Positions 28,126 to 37,088 of a stretch of DNA of 64,000 bases are shown in pieces. Both the position numbers and the translations under genes were made by a program. Position 1 is the first letter of the stretch. Each line of letters begins with the position of its first letter. The notes below the pieces were generated by a model that was not told the origin of the DNA, made no database searches, and was given only the letters and a program-made list of their open reading frames with translations. Origin of the DNA: an uncultured Ectothiorhodospiraceae bacterium (lineage in GTDB: Bacteria; Pseudomonadota; Gammaproteobacteria; UBA9214); the NCBI GenBank assembly GCA_947259415.1, contig CAMYMI010000004.1, forward strand, positions 62,001 to 126,000, in the 5' to 3' direction.

Positions 28126-29220
28126 TTATACCACTTCCTGTATCACACCATGTTCCACGTGAAACCTTTTGTGTAATGGCCACGCGGCTAGATCCAGTGC
28201 ATGGGTACTGATCGCCGTCACGAAAACCTGGGTCTCCAGTTCTGCCAGCCCCGCTAGAACCCGCGCCTGGTGCTCAGCATCCAGCTCACTGGCCAGATCA
28301 TCCAGCAAAAAGGCCCCCTTCGGTGCCTCCAGCGCATGCTGCAGCTTCACCTGTCCCAGCAGGAAGCCGACAATAATGGTCTTCTGCTGACCCCGGGAAT
28401 AATGTGTCTGGGCCGGCCGGTCATCCACCAGTAGGGCATAATCCGCCCGGTGCGGTCCGGCCTGTGTATAGCCCCGCGACCGATCCTTATCCAGGGATTT
28501 TTCCAGGGCCTCCGGCAAATTCAGATCCTTCGCCCAGCCCGGTTGATAGCGGATTACAAAACCTTTACCGGGAAGCAGGACCGCCAGTTCACGGGCAACA
28601 TACCCGGAGAGGTCGCTGAGGTAGTTGCGCCGCAGCCGATCCAGGGCAGCAGCCGCATCCACCAGTTCACCGTCCCAGGCCGTAACCTGTGCCGCTGGCG
28701 CATGGTCTTTAAGGGCTGCATTGCGCTGGCGCAAGGCCTTGGCATAGCGTTGCCAGGCGTTCCGGTAACTGTGTTCCACGTGAAACAGCGCCCAGTCGAG
28801 CGACTGGCGCCGGTAACGCGGCCCTCCGTTCAGGATATTGGTAGTATCCCCGGTCATTAGGTGAACCGGAAAACGACCCGCCAGATCGGAAAGCCGTCGC
28901 AGGGGCTGACCTTCCAGGTGGATGTCATAGTGCCCGGGTCGGCGTTGGATGCCCACCGGAATGACCCGCTCGTCCTGCAAACCGACGCGCCCGACCACAC
29001 GAAAGGCCGCCTGCCCATAACGAATGAGCTGATCAGCATCGGATGTTCGAAAGGAGCGTACCCGCCCGAGACAGTACACGGCCTCCAGCAGGCTGGTCTT
29101 GCCGGCTGCATTGGGGCCGGTAATCAGGTTGAGGTCAGGGGAAAAGGCAAGTCGGGCCGTTTCGATATTTCGGAATTGTCCGATATCGAGTGACTGCAGT
29201 CCCGTTAGGAAATCTGGCAA
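28126..29220 (-). CDS. recF: DNA replication and repair protein RecF
   Basis: An SMC-like ATPase loading RecA at single-strand gaps with RecO/RecR. The 364-residue product has Walker A GPNAAGKTSLLEAVYCLG, the signature YSRGQQKTIIVG and Walker B/D-loop FLLDDLASELDAEH. The start is a TTG at 29220; no better codon is nearby. Two parS-type palindromes lie inside the gene, each reading FHVEH in the protein, one mid-gene (28772-28787) and one in the last 14 codons (28151-28166), where RecF sequence is usually not constrained. Confidence 0.97.
   Translation of the reverse strand: MPDFLTGLQSLDIGQFRNIETARLAFSPDLNLITGPNAAGKTSLLEAVYCLGRVRSFRTSDADQLIRYGQAAFRVVGRVGLQDERVIPVGIQRRPGHYDIHLEGQPLRRLSDLAGRFPVHLMTGDTTNILNGGPRYRRQSLDWALFHVEHSYRNAWQRYAKALRQRNAALKDHAPAAQVTAWDGELVDAAAALDRLRRNYLSDLSGYVARELAVLLPGKGFVIRYQPGWAKDLNLPEALEKSLDKDRSRGYTQAGPHRADYALLVDDRPAQTHYSRGQQKTIIVGFLLGQVKLQHALEAPKGAFLLDDLASELDAEHQARVLAGLAELETQVFVTAISTHALDLAAWPLHKRFHVEHGVIQEVV
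28151..28166. promoter_or_regulatory. parS centromere-like site in the 3' end of recF
   Basis: TGTTCCACGTGAAACC matches the chromosomal parS consensus TGTTNCACGTGAAACA at all but the last base. ParB is encoded 12 kb away. Location near dnaA is typical of parS clusters. Confidence 0.85.
28772..28787. promoter_or_regulatory. parS centromere-like site inside recF
   Basis: TGTTCCACGTGAAACA is an exact match to the parS consensus TGTTNCACGTGAAACA. It lies in recF codons for FHVEH, 621 bp from the second site. ParB spreading from here would cover the dnaA region. Confidence 0.92.
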
Positions 29221-29265
29221 TGAATCAAATACTGGGAGTAGCGGTGATACAGTCGATAGCGGCTA

Positions 29266-30366
29266 TCATAGACGCATCGGCATAACCACATAGCGGCATT
29301 CATTCATCCCGGGAGCATGAATCAGTGCACTGCTGTTCGCATCACTCAACAGGACCTCAACCTCCGGACTTTGAATTGCGCCCAGCACGTCCAGGAGATA
29401 GGTCACGTTGAACCCGATCAACAGGGGTTCGTGCTCGAAGGCGACTTCTATTTCCTCAACCGCCTCTTCCTGCTCAGGGTTATGTGCTTGTATTTTAAGG
29501 TTATTTTTTGAAATATCCAGACGAATCCCGCGGTATTTTTCATTGGATAGTATCGATGTGCGGGTCAGCGCCTGGCGTAACATCTCGCGGTTGATCACCA
29601 GGCTCTTGTCGGCCCCTTTGGGAATGACGCGATGGTAGTCAGGGAAACGCCCATCGATCAACTTGGAGGTAAAACGCAGTGCACTGGTGGTGATGCGAAT
29701 ATGGTTGCTGCCTATCTCGACCTGCACCTCGGCATCGTCGTCCTCCAGCAGCCGGTGCAGCTCCTGCACGCCCTTGCGCGGTACGATGACCTGTTGCTCA
29801 GTGGTGTCGCCGGTATCGAGGGAGAACTCGCATAACGCCAGTCGGTGACCGTCAGTAGCAACGCCGCGCAAGGTACCGTTGTCCGCTTCCAGCATCAGAC
29901 CGTTCAGGTAGTAGCGCACATCCTGCTGGGCCATGGAAAAAGCGGTGCGGTCAATCAGCGCGCGTAGATCGTTTTGAGCGACCGCCAGTTTCCGTCCGCT
30001 CTTGATCTTTTCGACCACCGGAAATTCATCGGCCGGCATGGTGGCCAGGGTAAAACGACTCTTGCCGGAACGGATTTGTGCACGTTCATTCTTGATGGAA
30101 ATATCAATGTCCGCCGCTTCGGGCAGGGTGCGGCAAATGTCCAGCAGTTTGCGTGCCGGCAGTGTGATGTCACCGGTCTCCGTGATTGTGACTGTTGCGT
30201 GTGCCTGCAGTTCGACTTCGAGATCCGTGGCGGTCAGCTTGAGACTTTTCTTGGTTGTATTGAGCAGCACATTACCCAGTATCGGTAGGGTCTGACGACG
30301 TTCAACAACACCGACTACCTGTTGCAATGGTTTGAGCAGTGTTTCACGTTGAATGGTAAATTTCAT
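29266..30366 (-). CDS. dnaN: DNA polymerase III beta sliding clamp
   Basis: The 366-residue processivity clamp, a ring dimer of three-domain monomers. MKFTIQRETLLKPLQQVVGVVERRQTLPILGNVLL is the typical N terminus and the C-terminal MNECRYVVMPMRL the typical tail that binds clamp-interacting peptides. It is 200 bases from dnaA and 45 bases from recF, the usual operon. An AT-rich stretch and DnaA boxes lie directly upstream. Confidence 0.99.
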   Translation of the reverse strand: MKFTIQRETLLKPLQQVVGVVERRQTLPILGNVLLNTTKKSLKLTATDLEVELQAHATVTITETGDITLPARKLLDICRTLPEAADIDISIKNERAQIRSGKSRFTLATMPADEFPVVEKIKSGRKLAVAQNDLRALIDRTAFSMAQQDVRYYLNGLMLEADNGTLRGVATDGHRLALCEFSLDTGDTTEQQVIVPRKGVQELHRLLEDDDAEVQVEIGSNHIRITTSALRFTSKLIDGRFPDYHRVIPKGADKSLVINREMLRQALTRTSILSNEKYRGIRLDISKNNLKIQAHNPEQEEAVEEIEVAFEHEPLLIGFNVTYLLDVLGAIQSPEVEVLLSDANSSALIHAPGMNECRYVVMPMRL

Positions 30367-30566
30367 AATAGATGTATTTAAATATTTAAAGACTATTGTT
30401 TAGTTTATTAAGCACACCGAAATCTGTGGGTAAGCAGTATAAACAGATTGTCTACAGTCAGTTGTAAAGAGTACATCTGTCATTAAAAACCGGTGATGTA
30501 CGGTGGGCAAACTGTGGATAACAAGGGATAAATATAGTCCGAATTGTTATTCACATGTTACCCACA
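30361..30566. other. Candidate replication origin element: AT-rich stretch plus DnaA boxes between dnaA and dnaN
   Basis: An AT-rich run (30364-30412) is followed by four DnaA-box-like 9-mers: TGTGGGTAA (30425-30433), TGTGGATAA, a perfect box in reverse (30513-30521), TTATTCACA (30547-30555) and TTACCCACA (30558-30566), the last touching the dnaA stop codon. An AT-rich unwinding-like stretch next to a cluster of boxes is the structure of an origin or its control region. The dnaA-rpmH gap on the other side holds one more perfect box. Which of the two is oriC proper cannot be decided from sequence alone. Confidence 0.65.
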
Positions 30567-31916
30567 TCATGTCGTCAGGGTTCTCAACAGGTTGCTATAG
30601 TCCTCGTTGATACGCGCATCGCTTTCCTTGAGTTCAACGACCTTGCGGCAGGCATGCAGGACGGTGGTATGGTCGCGGCCACCGAAGGCATCACCGATCT
30701 CGGGTAGACTGTGTGTCGTCAGTTCCTTTGCCAGTGCCATGGCGACCTGGCGTGGCCGGGTAATGGTGCGGCTACGGCGCGGCGACAACAGGTCGGCCAC
30801 GCGGATCTTGTAGTATTCCGCCACCACCTTCTGGATGTTGTCGATGGTTACCAGCTTGTCTTGCAGGGCCAGCAGGTCGCGCAGGGCCTCCTTGGTGAAT
30901 TCCAGCGTGATGGGGCTGCCGGTGAACCGGGCGCTGGCCATGACCCGACGCAGGGCACCTTCCAGTTCCCGGATGTTGGACTGGATGCGCTTGGCTATGA
31001 AAAACGCCACGTCATCCGGCAGCTCGATATTGTTCTGACTGGCCTTGTTCATGAGAATGGCCACGCGGGTTTCCAGTTCCGCCGGCTCAATCGCGGCAGT
31101 CAGCCCCCAGCCGAAACGCGACTTGAGGCGCTCTTCCAGCCCCTGGACTTCCTTGGGGTAACGGTCACAAGTCAGGATCACCTGTTGCTGTCCTTCAAGT
31201 AAGGCATTGAATGTATGAAAGAATTCCTCTTGTGAACGCTCTTTTCCGGCAAAAAACTGGATGTCATCGATGAGCAGGGCATCCACCGTCCGGTAGAAAC
31301 GCTTGAACTCGTTGATGGCATTATGCTGCAGCCCCTTGACCATGTCGGCGACAAAGCGCTCCGAGTGCAGGTAGATCACCCGTGCCGCCGGGTTGCGCTC
31401 CAGGATCAGGTTGCCCACGGCGTGCATCAGGTGGGTTTTGCCGAGACCGACACCGCCATAGATGAACAGCGGGTTGTAGGCACCGCCTGGATTTTCTCCG
31501 ACCTGCATCGAGGCCGCGCGCGCCAGCTGGTTGGATTTTCCACCGACAAAGGAATCAAAGGTGAAATCGGGATTCAGGTTGCTCTTGTACTTTACCGGTG
31601 CCGGCTGCTCGGCAGAGCTGGCCCGGGGTGCTACGGAAGCAGCGGTTGCCTGCAGCGGTTCGGCTGCCCGGTTGCTGCTGCCGATATCGAGCTGGACCTC
31701 GGTAACAGCGTCGGGGCCGAGGTCATGCAGGGTGCGGGAGATGGTATCGAAGTGGTGTTTCCTGACCCAATCGAGCACAAACTGGTTGGGTGCCAGCAGA
31801 CGCAGGCTGTCCGTGGTCTCTACGGCGTGCAGGGGGCGTATCCAGGTGTTGAATTGTTGCTCGGGTAGATCGTGTTCCAGACGTACCAGACATTTTTGCC
31901 AAAGCGACACCTCCAC
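30567..31916 (-). CDS. dnaA: Chromosomal replication initiator DnaA
   Basis: The 449-residue initiator: N-terminal domain I (about 1-90), a variable linker (90-125), AAA+ domain with Walker [15 protein letters not shown] and Walker [14 protein letters not shown], and domain IV with the DnaA signature [14 protein letters not shown] that reads DnaA boxes. It is full length. Divergent from rpmH, with a DnaA box between them that suggests autoregulation. Confidence 0.99.
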   Translation of the reverse strand: MEVSLWQKCLVRLEHDLPEQQFNTWIRPLHAVETTDSLRLLAPNQFVLDWVRKHHFDTISRTLHDLGPDAVTEVQLDIGSSNRAAEPLQATAASVAPRASSAEQPAPVKYKSNLNPDFTFDSFVGGKSNQLARAASMQVGENPGGAYNPLFIYGGVGLGKTHLMHAVGNLILERNPAARVIYLHSERFVADMVKGLQHNAINEFKRFYRTVDALLIDDIQFFAGKERSQEEFFHTFNALLEGQQQVILTCDRYPKEVQGLEERLKSRFGWGLTAAIEPAELETRVAILMNKASQNNIELPDDVAFFIAKRIQSNIRELEGALRRVMASARFTGSPITLEFTKEALRDLLALQDKLVTIDNIQKVVAEYYKIRVADLLSPRRSRTITRPRQVAMALAKELTTHSLPEIGDAFGGRDHTTVLHACRKVVELKESDARINEDYSNLLRTLTT

Positions 31917-31987
31917 CTGTCAATTCTCCCCGTTTGTTGTTTCGAATCGCCTACCGAGGGGGAGCAGTCTATACCTGTCGCTGAAAG

Positions 31988-31996
31988 TTATCCACA
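31988..31996. promoter_or_regulatory. DnaA box in the dnaA-rpmH intergenic region
   Basis: TTATCCACA is a perfect consensus DnaA box, 72 bases upstream of the dnaA start and 40 bases upstream of the rpmH -35 element. Likely used for dnaA autoregulation and possibly for origin function. Confidence 0.8.
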
Positions 31997-32027
31997 CCCT
32001 GAAACGATGGTCGGGATACTTTTCCAG

Positions 32028-32057
32028 TTGACAGTGCGGGCGCTGAAACAGTACCCT
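32028..32057 (+). promoter_or_regulatory. Sigma70 promoter for rpmH
   Basis: A perfect -35 TTGACA (32028-32033), an 18-bp spacer and a weaker TACCCT (32052-32057) as -10. It precedes the rpmH start by about 68 bases, a leader length normal for rpmH. Confidence 0.6.
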
Positions 32058-32124
32058 TTGCGCCCTTTTCCCGCCTGTTGGTGGCGTGGACTATTTCATT
32101 GTTATTTTTGGAATTTGGTGTGCC

Positions 32125-32259
32125 ATGAAAAGAACTTTTCAACCCAGCAACCTGAAGCGCAAGCGGACCCATGGTTTTCGTGCCCGCATGAGCACCAAGA
32201 ACGGCCGGGCCATCATCAAGGCACGTCGCGCCAAGGGCCGCGCCCGGCTGTCTGTCTGA
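32125..32259 (+). CDS. rpmH: 50S ribosomal protein L34
   Basis: A 44-codon gene encoding [18 protein letters not shown] and a basic tail ending KGRARLSV, diagnostic for bL34. It is too short for most frame lists. It heads the rpmH-rnpA-yidD-yidC-mnmE cluster, with rnpA starting about 10-20 bases after its stop. Confidence 0.98.
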   Translation: MKRTFQPSNLKRKRTHGFRARMSTKNGRAIIKARRAKGRARLSV

Positions 32260-32268
32260 AGCGGCAGC

Positions 32269-32637
32269 TTGCGTCGGGGCGTGACGCGTTTTCGACGGCA
32301 GGCACGTCTGACAGAACCGGCCGAATTCAAACGGGTTTTTGATGGCTGTCGCTGCAAGGCAAGCGACCGCTGGTTCACGGCATTGGCCATTCCCAACGAC
32401 CGGGAGTCCCCGCGACTGGGTCTGGTGGTCTCCCGCAAGGCAGTGCGCAGGGCGGTGGCGCGCAACCGGATCAAACGCCAGGTGCGGGAAAGTTTCCGTC
32501 GTACACAGCCACAGCTGGGTGGGCTGGACATCGTTGTCATCGGACGCCCCGGCATCGATCAGCAGGATAACAAGGCCCTGGCCCTGGCCCTGGAAAATAT
32601 CTGGACACGATTGATCAAGACATGCGCTGGCTCGTAA
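32269..32637 (+). CDS. rnpA: Ribonuclease P protein component
   Basis: The basic protein subunit of RNase P, which processes pre-tRNA 5' ends. The 122-residue product carries the RNR signature [16 protein letters not shown]. The start is unclear: TTG at 32269 gives this length, and a GTG at 32281 ([16 protein letters not shown]) would be four residues shorter; neither has a strong ribosome site, suggesting coupling with rpmH. It overlaps yidD by 16 bases. Confidence 0.96.
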   Translation: MRRGVTRFRRQARLTEPAEFKRVFDGCRCKASDRWFTALAIPNDRESPRLGLVVSRKAVRRAVARNRIKRQVRESFRRTQPQLGGLDIVVIGRPGIDQQDNKALALALENIWTRLIKTCAGS

Positions 32638-32858
32638 TACAGCTCATTAAAACCTATCGGTTGCTGCTCAGTCCCTGGTTGGGAGGGCATTGCCGTTTTT
32701 ATCCCACCTGTTCCTGCTATGCGATTACCGCCATTGAACGCTTCGGGGTGCTGCGTGGCAGTGCACTGGCCACGCGTCGCCTGTCACGCTGTCACCCGTG
32801 GCACGAAGGTGGCTGCGACCCGGTACCCGACAAGGACGTGAGTCACAGCCATGGATAA
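32622..32858 (+). CDS. yidD: Membrane protein insertion efficiency factor YidD
   Basis: A 78-residue protein with the family core [31 protein letters not shown], including the conserved cysteines, and [13 protein letters not shown]. It assists YidC-dependent insertion at the inner membrane. It overlaps rnpA at its 5' end and yidC at its 3' end (8 bases), so the block is translated as a unit. Confidence 0.96.
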   Translation: MRWLVIQLIKTYRLLLSPWLGGHCRFYPTCSCYAITAIERFGVLRGSALATRRLSRCHPWHEGGCDPVPDKDVSHSHG

Positions 32859-34497
32859 CCAGCGTTTGTTTGTGTTCGTTGCGCTCTCCTTCGTGGTGCT
32901 GCTGTTATGGCAGGCCTGGATGGAGGACTACGGGGCCCGACCCACGGCCGAGACCCCGGTGCCAGCAACGGATTCACCGGCCGTGGCCGTGCAACCCGCC
33001 GAAGACCTGCCTGTTGCCGCCGAGGCGCAGCAAGCGTCGGTCCTGCCGCCCGAGGAGCTGGTGTTAAAAACCGCTCAGCGGGTGCTGGTTGAGACCGATG
33101 TCCTGAGCATCGAGCTCGATACTACCGGCGGTGACTTACGCCGTGTCGACCTGCTGACCTACCCGGAGACGACGGCAGCGGATTCCGCTCCGTTTCGCCT
33201 GTTGAATGGCACCTTGCCGAGACTGTTTGTCGTGCAGTCGGGGCTGCGCACAGCGGACGGTGAGGAACCCACCCATCACGCCGTATACAGCGCCGAGCAG
33301 TCGCATTACCGTCTGCCAGACGGTGCCGATACCCTGCAGGTCCCGCTGCACTGGCGCAGCCCCGCCGGGGTCGAGGTCACCAAGGTTTATACCTTCCATC
33401 GCGGCAGTTTCAAGGTAGACCTCGAACACCGCGTCAAAAACAGCAGCAGCAGTGACTGGCGCGGGCGCCAGTACCGCCAGTTGCAGCGCACCCCGACGGC
33501 GGAACAGGACCAGTCCACGTTCATCCACACCTACCTTGGCGGAGTGATTTATAGCCCGGAAGAGAAGTACGAAAAGATCGATTTCGATGATATGGCCGAG
33601 TCCAATCTCGATCGCAAGATCACCGATGGCTGGGCGGCAATGATCCAGCATTATTTCCTCGCCGCCCTGGTCCCTGAACCCGGTGAAGAAAACCGTTATT
33701 ACACCAAGACCCTGAGTGGTGCACGTTATGTGATCGGCCTGATCTCGCCGACCCGGACCATTGCTGCCGGTGACAGTGCCAGTTTCAAAACCCGCCTGTT
33801 CATCGGTCCCAAGCTGCAGGACGAAATGGCCGAGGTCACCACCGGGCTGGAGCTTACGGTCGATTACGGATTCCTGACGGTGCTGTCGCAGCCGCTGTTC
33901 TGGCTGCTGAAGTATATCCACAAACTGATTAACAACTGGGGCTGGGCCATCATCATCCTGACCATCCTGATCAAGCTGGCGTTCTACAAGTTGTCGGAGA
34001 CCAGTTACCGCTCCATGGCCAACATGCGCAAGCTGTCCCCGCGCCTGCAGTCGCTCAAGGAACGCTACGGCGATGACCGCCAGCGACTCAACCAGGCCAT
34101 GATGGAGCTTTACAAGAAGGAGAAGATCAACCCGCTGGGCGGCTGCCTGCCGATCCTGGTACAGATCCCCGTGTTCATAGCACTCTATTGGGTTTTGCTG
34201 GAGAGTGTGGAAATGCGCCAGGCACCGTTCATGCTCTGGCTGCAGGACCTGTCATCCCCCGACCCCTTTTATATCTTGCCGCTGCTAATGGGCGCCACTA
34301 TGTTGATCCAGCAGAAGCTCAACCCGGCACCGCTGGACCCGATCCAAGCGAAGATCATGATGGCACTGCCGATCGTGTTCACCGTTTTCTTTGCCTTCTT
34401 TCCCTCCGGTCTGGTGCTCTACTGGGTGGTCAACAACACCCTGTCGATTGCCCAGCAGTGGGTCATCACGCGGCGCATCGAGCGCGGCAGCAAATAG
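32851..34497 (+). CDS. yidC: Membrane protein insertase YidC
   Basis: Inserts and folds inner-membrane proteins alone or with Sec. The 548-residue product begins with the gammaproteobacterial start [23 protein letters not shown] (first helix), has a large periplasmic beta-sandwich (about 60-345) and a five-helix core with [14 protein letters not shown], the [20 protein letters not shown] segment and a basic C terminus (RRIERGSK). It is full length. Confidence 0.98.
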   Translation: MDNQRLFVFVALSFVVLLLWQAWMEDYGARPTAETPVPATDSPAVAVQPAEDLPVAAEAQQASVLPPEELVLKTAQRVLVETDVLSIELDTTGGDLRRVDLLTYPETTAADSAPFRLLNGTLPRLFVVQSGLRTADGEEPTHHAVYSAEQSHYRLPDGADTLQVPLHWRSPAGVEVTKVYTFHRGSFKVDLEHRVKNSSSSDWRGRQYRQLQRTPTAEQDQSTFIHTYLGGVIYSPEEKYEKIDFDDMAESNLDRKITDGWAAMIQHYFLAALVPEPGEENRYYTKTLSGARYVIGLISPTRTIAAGDSASFKTRLFIGPKLQDEMAEVTTGLELTVDYGFLTVLSQPLFWLLKYIHKLINNWGWAIIILTILIKLAFYKLSETSYRSMANMRKLSPRLQSLKERYGDDRQRLNQAMMELYKKEKINPLGGCLPILVQIPVFIALYWVLLESVEMRQAPFMLWLQDLSSPDPFYILPLLMGATMLIQQKLNPAPLDPIQAKIMMALPIVFTVFFAFFPSGLVLYWVVNNTLSIAQQWVITRRIERGSK

Positions 34498-34519
34498 GCC
34501 CTGCGCCGCCGCGGTCGGC

Positions 34520-35866
34520 ATGACCCCGGACACCATCGCTGCCGTTGCCACACCCGCCGGTCACGGTGGTGTCGGAATTGTGCGGGTCTCCGGTCCGCAG
34601 ACCCCGGCCCTGGCCGAGCAGCTGCTCGGCAGATTGCCGCAACCCCGGGTGGCCGAACTGCATGCCTTTGTCGATGCCGATGGACAGCTGATCGACACAG
34701 GCCTCGCGCTCTATTTTCAGTCCCCCGCTTCCTTCACCGGCGAACACGTGCTGGAATTACACGGTCATGGCGGACCGGTGGTCATGGACTTGCTGCTGCA
34801 ACGGGTATTGGCACTGGGCGCGCGAGCCGCACGCCCGGGTGAATTCTCCGAGCGCGCCTTTCTGAATGACAAGCTCGACCTGGCCCAGGCCGAGGCGATC
34901 GCCGACCTGATCGAGAGCGGCACGGCACAGGCGGCCCGCGCCGCCGTGCACTCCCTGCAGGGGGTATTTTCCGCGACCGTACATGAACTGCTGGAGCAGC
35001 TCATCGAGCTGCGCGTCTATGTCGAGGCCGCGCTGGATTTCCCCGAGGAAGAGATCGATTTCCTCTCGGATGGACGGGTCACGGCAATGCTGGCCGCAGT
35101 GCACGACGAACTGGTCGAGGTTCAGGCGCGCGCCCACCAGGGCCAGTTGCTGCGCGACGGCATGACGCTGGTGATTACCGGACGGCCCAACGCGGGCAAA
35201 TCCAGCCTGCTGAATGCCCTGGCGGGCCGTGATACCGCCATAGTCACCGCCATCCCCGGCACCACGCGCGACGTGTTGCGCGAGCACATCCAGCTTGATG
35301 GCATGCCCTTGCATATCATCGATACCGCCGGCCTGCACGACAGCGACGATCCTGTGGAACGCGCAGGCATACAGCGTGCCTGGCGCGCTATCGAAGGCGC
35401 CGACCGTGTGCTGCTGGTGGTCGATGATCAGCGTGGCTTCGACACTGCTGATGCCGCTATCCTCAATGAGTTACCAGCCCGCCTGGAGCACACACGGATT
35501 TGCAGCAAGATCGACCTGAGCGGGCGTGCGCCGGGTGTGTCCGAGACCGAAACGGGCGTGGAGGTCGCGGTTTCTGCACTTACCGGCGCCGGCATGGATG
35601 AACTGCGTACCCACCTAAAGCAGTGTGTCGGCTTCAGTGAACAGGGCGAGGGCGCCTTCAGCGCCCGCCGCCGACACCTGGATGCCCTGGCTCGCGCCCA
35701 GACCCACGTGGCGGCCGGTGCGCACCAGCTTCGGGAACAGCGGGCTGCTGAACTTCTGGCGGAGGAGCTGCGCCAGGCCCAGCAGGCCCTGGGGGAAATC
35801 ACCGGCGAGTTTACCAGCGAGGACCTGCTGGACCGGATCTTCAGCAGCTTCTGCATCGGTAAATGA
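34520..35866 (+). CDS. mnmE: tRNA modification GTPase MnmE
   Basis: With MnmG it forms the complex that installs carboxymethylaminomethyl at U34 of several tRNAs. The 448-residue product starts at the ATG at 34520 ([25 protein letters not shown]); the frame is open further upstream inside yidC, but that is antecedent noise. It has the N-terminal folate-binding domain, helical domain, the G domain with [14 protein letters not shown] and DTAGLHD, and ends in the invariant CIGK with its catalytic Cys. mnmG, usually adjacent, is 1.2 kb downstream beyond a TetR gene. Confidence 0.98.
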   Translation: MTPDTIAAVATPAGHGGVGIVRVSGPQTPALAEQLLGRLPQPRVAELHAFVDADGQLIDTGLALYFQSPASFTGEHVLELHGHGGPVVMDLLLQRVLALGARAARPGEFSERAFLNDKLDLAQAEAIADLIESGTAQAARAAVHSLQGVFSATVHELLEQLIELRVYVEAALDFPEEEIDFLSDGRVTAMLAAVHDELVEVQARAHQGQLLRDGMTLVITGRPNAGKSSLLNALAGRDTAIVTAIPGTTRDVLREHIQLDGMPLHIIDTAGLHDSDDPVERAGIQRAWRAIEGADRVLLVVDDQRGFDTADAAILNELPARLEHTRICSKIDLSGRAPGVSETETGVEVAVSALTGAGMDELRTHLKQCVGFSEQGEGAFSARRRHLDALARAQTHVAAGAHQLREQRAAELLAEELRQAQQALGEITGEFTSEDLLDRIFSSFCIGK

Positions 35867-36276
35867 GTATCGGCCGCCAGGGAGTGGGCAGATCCCCGGC
35901 CTGAGCCTATATAAATAGAGTAATCTCTGAATTTAGTGTCCACATGGTCCGGTGGCGGCCACAGCACGCCACGCAGTGAGCAGTAAGGGGGTTTGTGCCT
36001 GCCTTTTAATTTGGTATTCTCTAAATAAATAGATTACCCTAACAAATTACAAGCTACTGTTTATTATTTATTTACTGTCCGGAAGGCCGCCGGCAGTGGT
36101 GTGTGATCGGGCAATACCCGCCGTTTGATGCTTAATACCATAGATAATTTGTGTAATTAAGGCGTGGCATGGAACCGGGAGGGTACAGGCAGGCGATTTG
36201 AAACTCTAAGCTATTTATTTAATTTATAATTTGGATATAATTAGGGTCCCAACAAAATTTTGCGTATTCGACACTT
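35867..36276. other. AT-rich intergenic region between mnmE and a TetR gene
   Basis: 410 bases without a gene. It carries a 20-bp imperfect inverted repeat (35917-35936 with 36021-36040, 16 of 20 matching; core AGNGTAATCT and TTTAG) and, near the TetR start, two TATAAT-like hexamers (36225-36230 and 36236-36241). The -35 positions are poor. The AT content is far above the flanking genes, which fits an acquired segment or a broad regulatory region. Confidence 0.5.
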
Positions 36277-36948
36277 ATGGCAAATACCCCGCGATACTCG
36301 CTGCGTGAAAGGAAATTCGCCCGTACCCGGCTGACCCTGGCAGAGATTGTCACCCACCACCTGGAAAACGCCCCGCTGGATTCCCTGTCCGTCAAGGCCT
36401 TGTGCGAGCGCGCGCAAATCTCGGAGGCGACCTTCTTCAACTACTTCCCCAGGAAAGATGATCTGATTGCCTACCTGGACAAACTCTGGTCACTCGAACT
36501 GAACTGGTACGGGCACCAGGCGGCAACCCAGCAGCAGGGACTGGCGGTCATCGAGGCCCTGTTCCGTTATACCGCCATCCAGGTGCAGAAGAAGCCGGGG
36601 CTGATGGGGGAGATCATCGCCTACGAGGCCCGCGACCGCGACCGTACCCCGCGTCCGGTAATCACGCCGGCGGAGCGCGCGCTGGCCTTTGCCGACCTGC
36701 CCGGGATTGTCGAACTCGAGGATGAGAGTCTTGAGGTGGTGTTGAGGGCGGCGCTGCAACAGGCCATCGAACGCGGTGAGTTGCCGGCAAATACCTTGCA
36801 GCCGGCCGCCATGGTGGGGCTGGTATCGATATTCTACGGGGTGCCGCTGGCGATCATGCACGGCAATCAGGCCAACATCGGTCCCATGTACCGCCAACAA
36901 CTGGAGATATTGTGGTCGGGGCTGCGTGCAGTGGCGGCTGGGAGCTGA
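36277..36948 (+). CDS. TetR-family transcriptional regulator
   Basis: A 223-residue protein with an N-terminal TetR helix-turn-helix (about 20-66; VKALCERAQISEATFFNYFPRKDDLIAYL, with the family FxNYFxxKxxL pattern) and a divergent helical ligand domain. The ligand is unknown. It is inserted between mnmE and mnmG, which are commonly close, and is preceded by the AT-rich region with an inverted repeat that may include its operator. There is no obvious target gene next to it other than mnmG. Confidence 0.87.
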   Translation: MANTPRYSLRERKFARTRLTLAEIVTHHLENAPLDSLSVKALCERAQISEATFFNYFPRKDDLIAYLDKLWSLELNWYGHQAATQQQGLAVIEALFRYTAIQVQKKPGLMGEIIAYEARDRDRTPRPVITPAERALAFADLPGIVELEDESLEVVLRAALQQAIERGELPANTLQPAAMVGLVSIFYGVPLAIMHGNQANIGPMYRQQLEILWSGLRAVAAGS

Positions 36949-37088
36949 CGCGCTACCGCTTGCTAAATTAGCATGTGCATCGGGACTGATACAGAAAACC
37001 ACCCGGGTACGCGCATTGCCCTGTATTCTTCCGGCGGCGTACACTAGCGGTCATTATTTATACAGGATTACCGTGCAGAGAAAGGGCC

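Noticed and set aside
30340-30349. parS-like TGTTTCACGT at the start of dnaN
   Set aside because: Only the left ten bases match; the right half (TGAATG) does not continue the palindrome. It is explained by the conserved codons for the DnaN N terminus.
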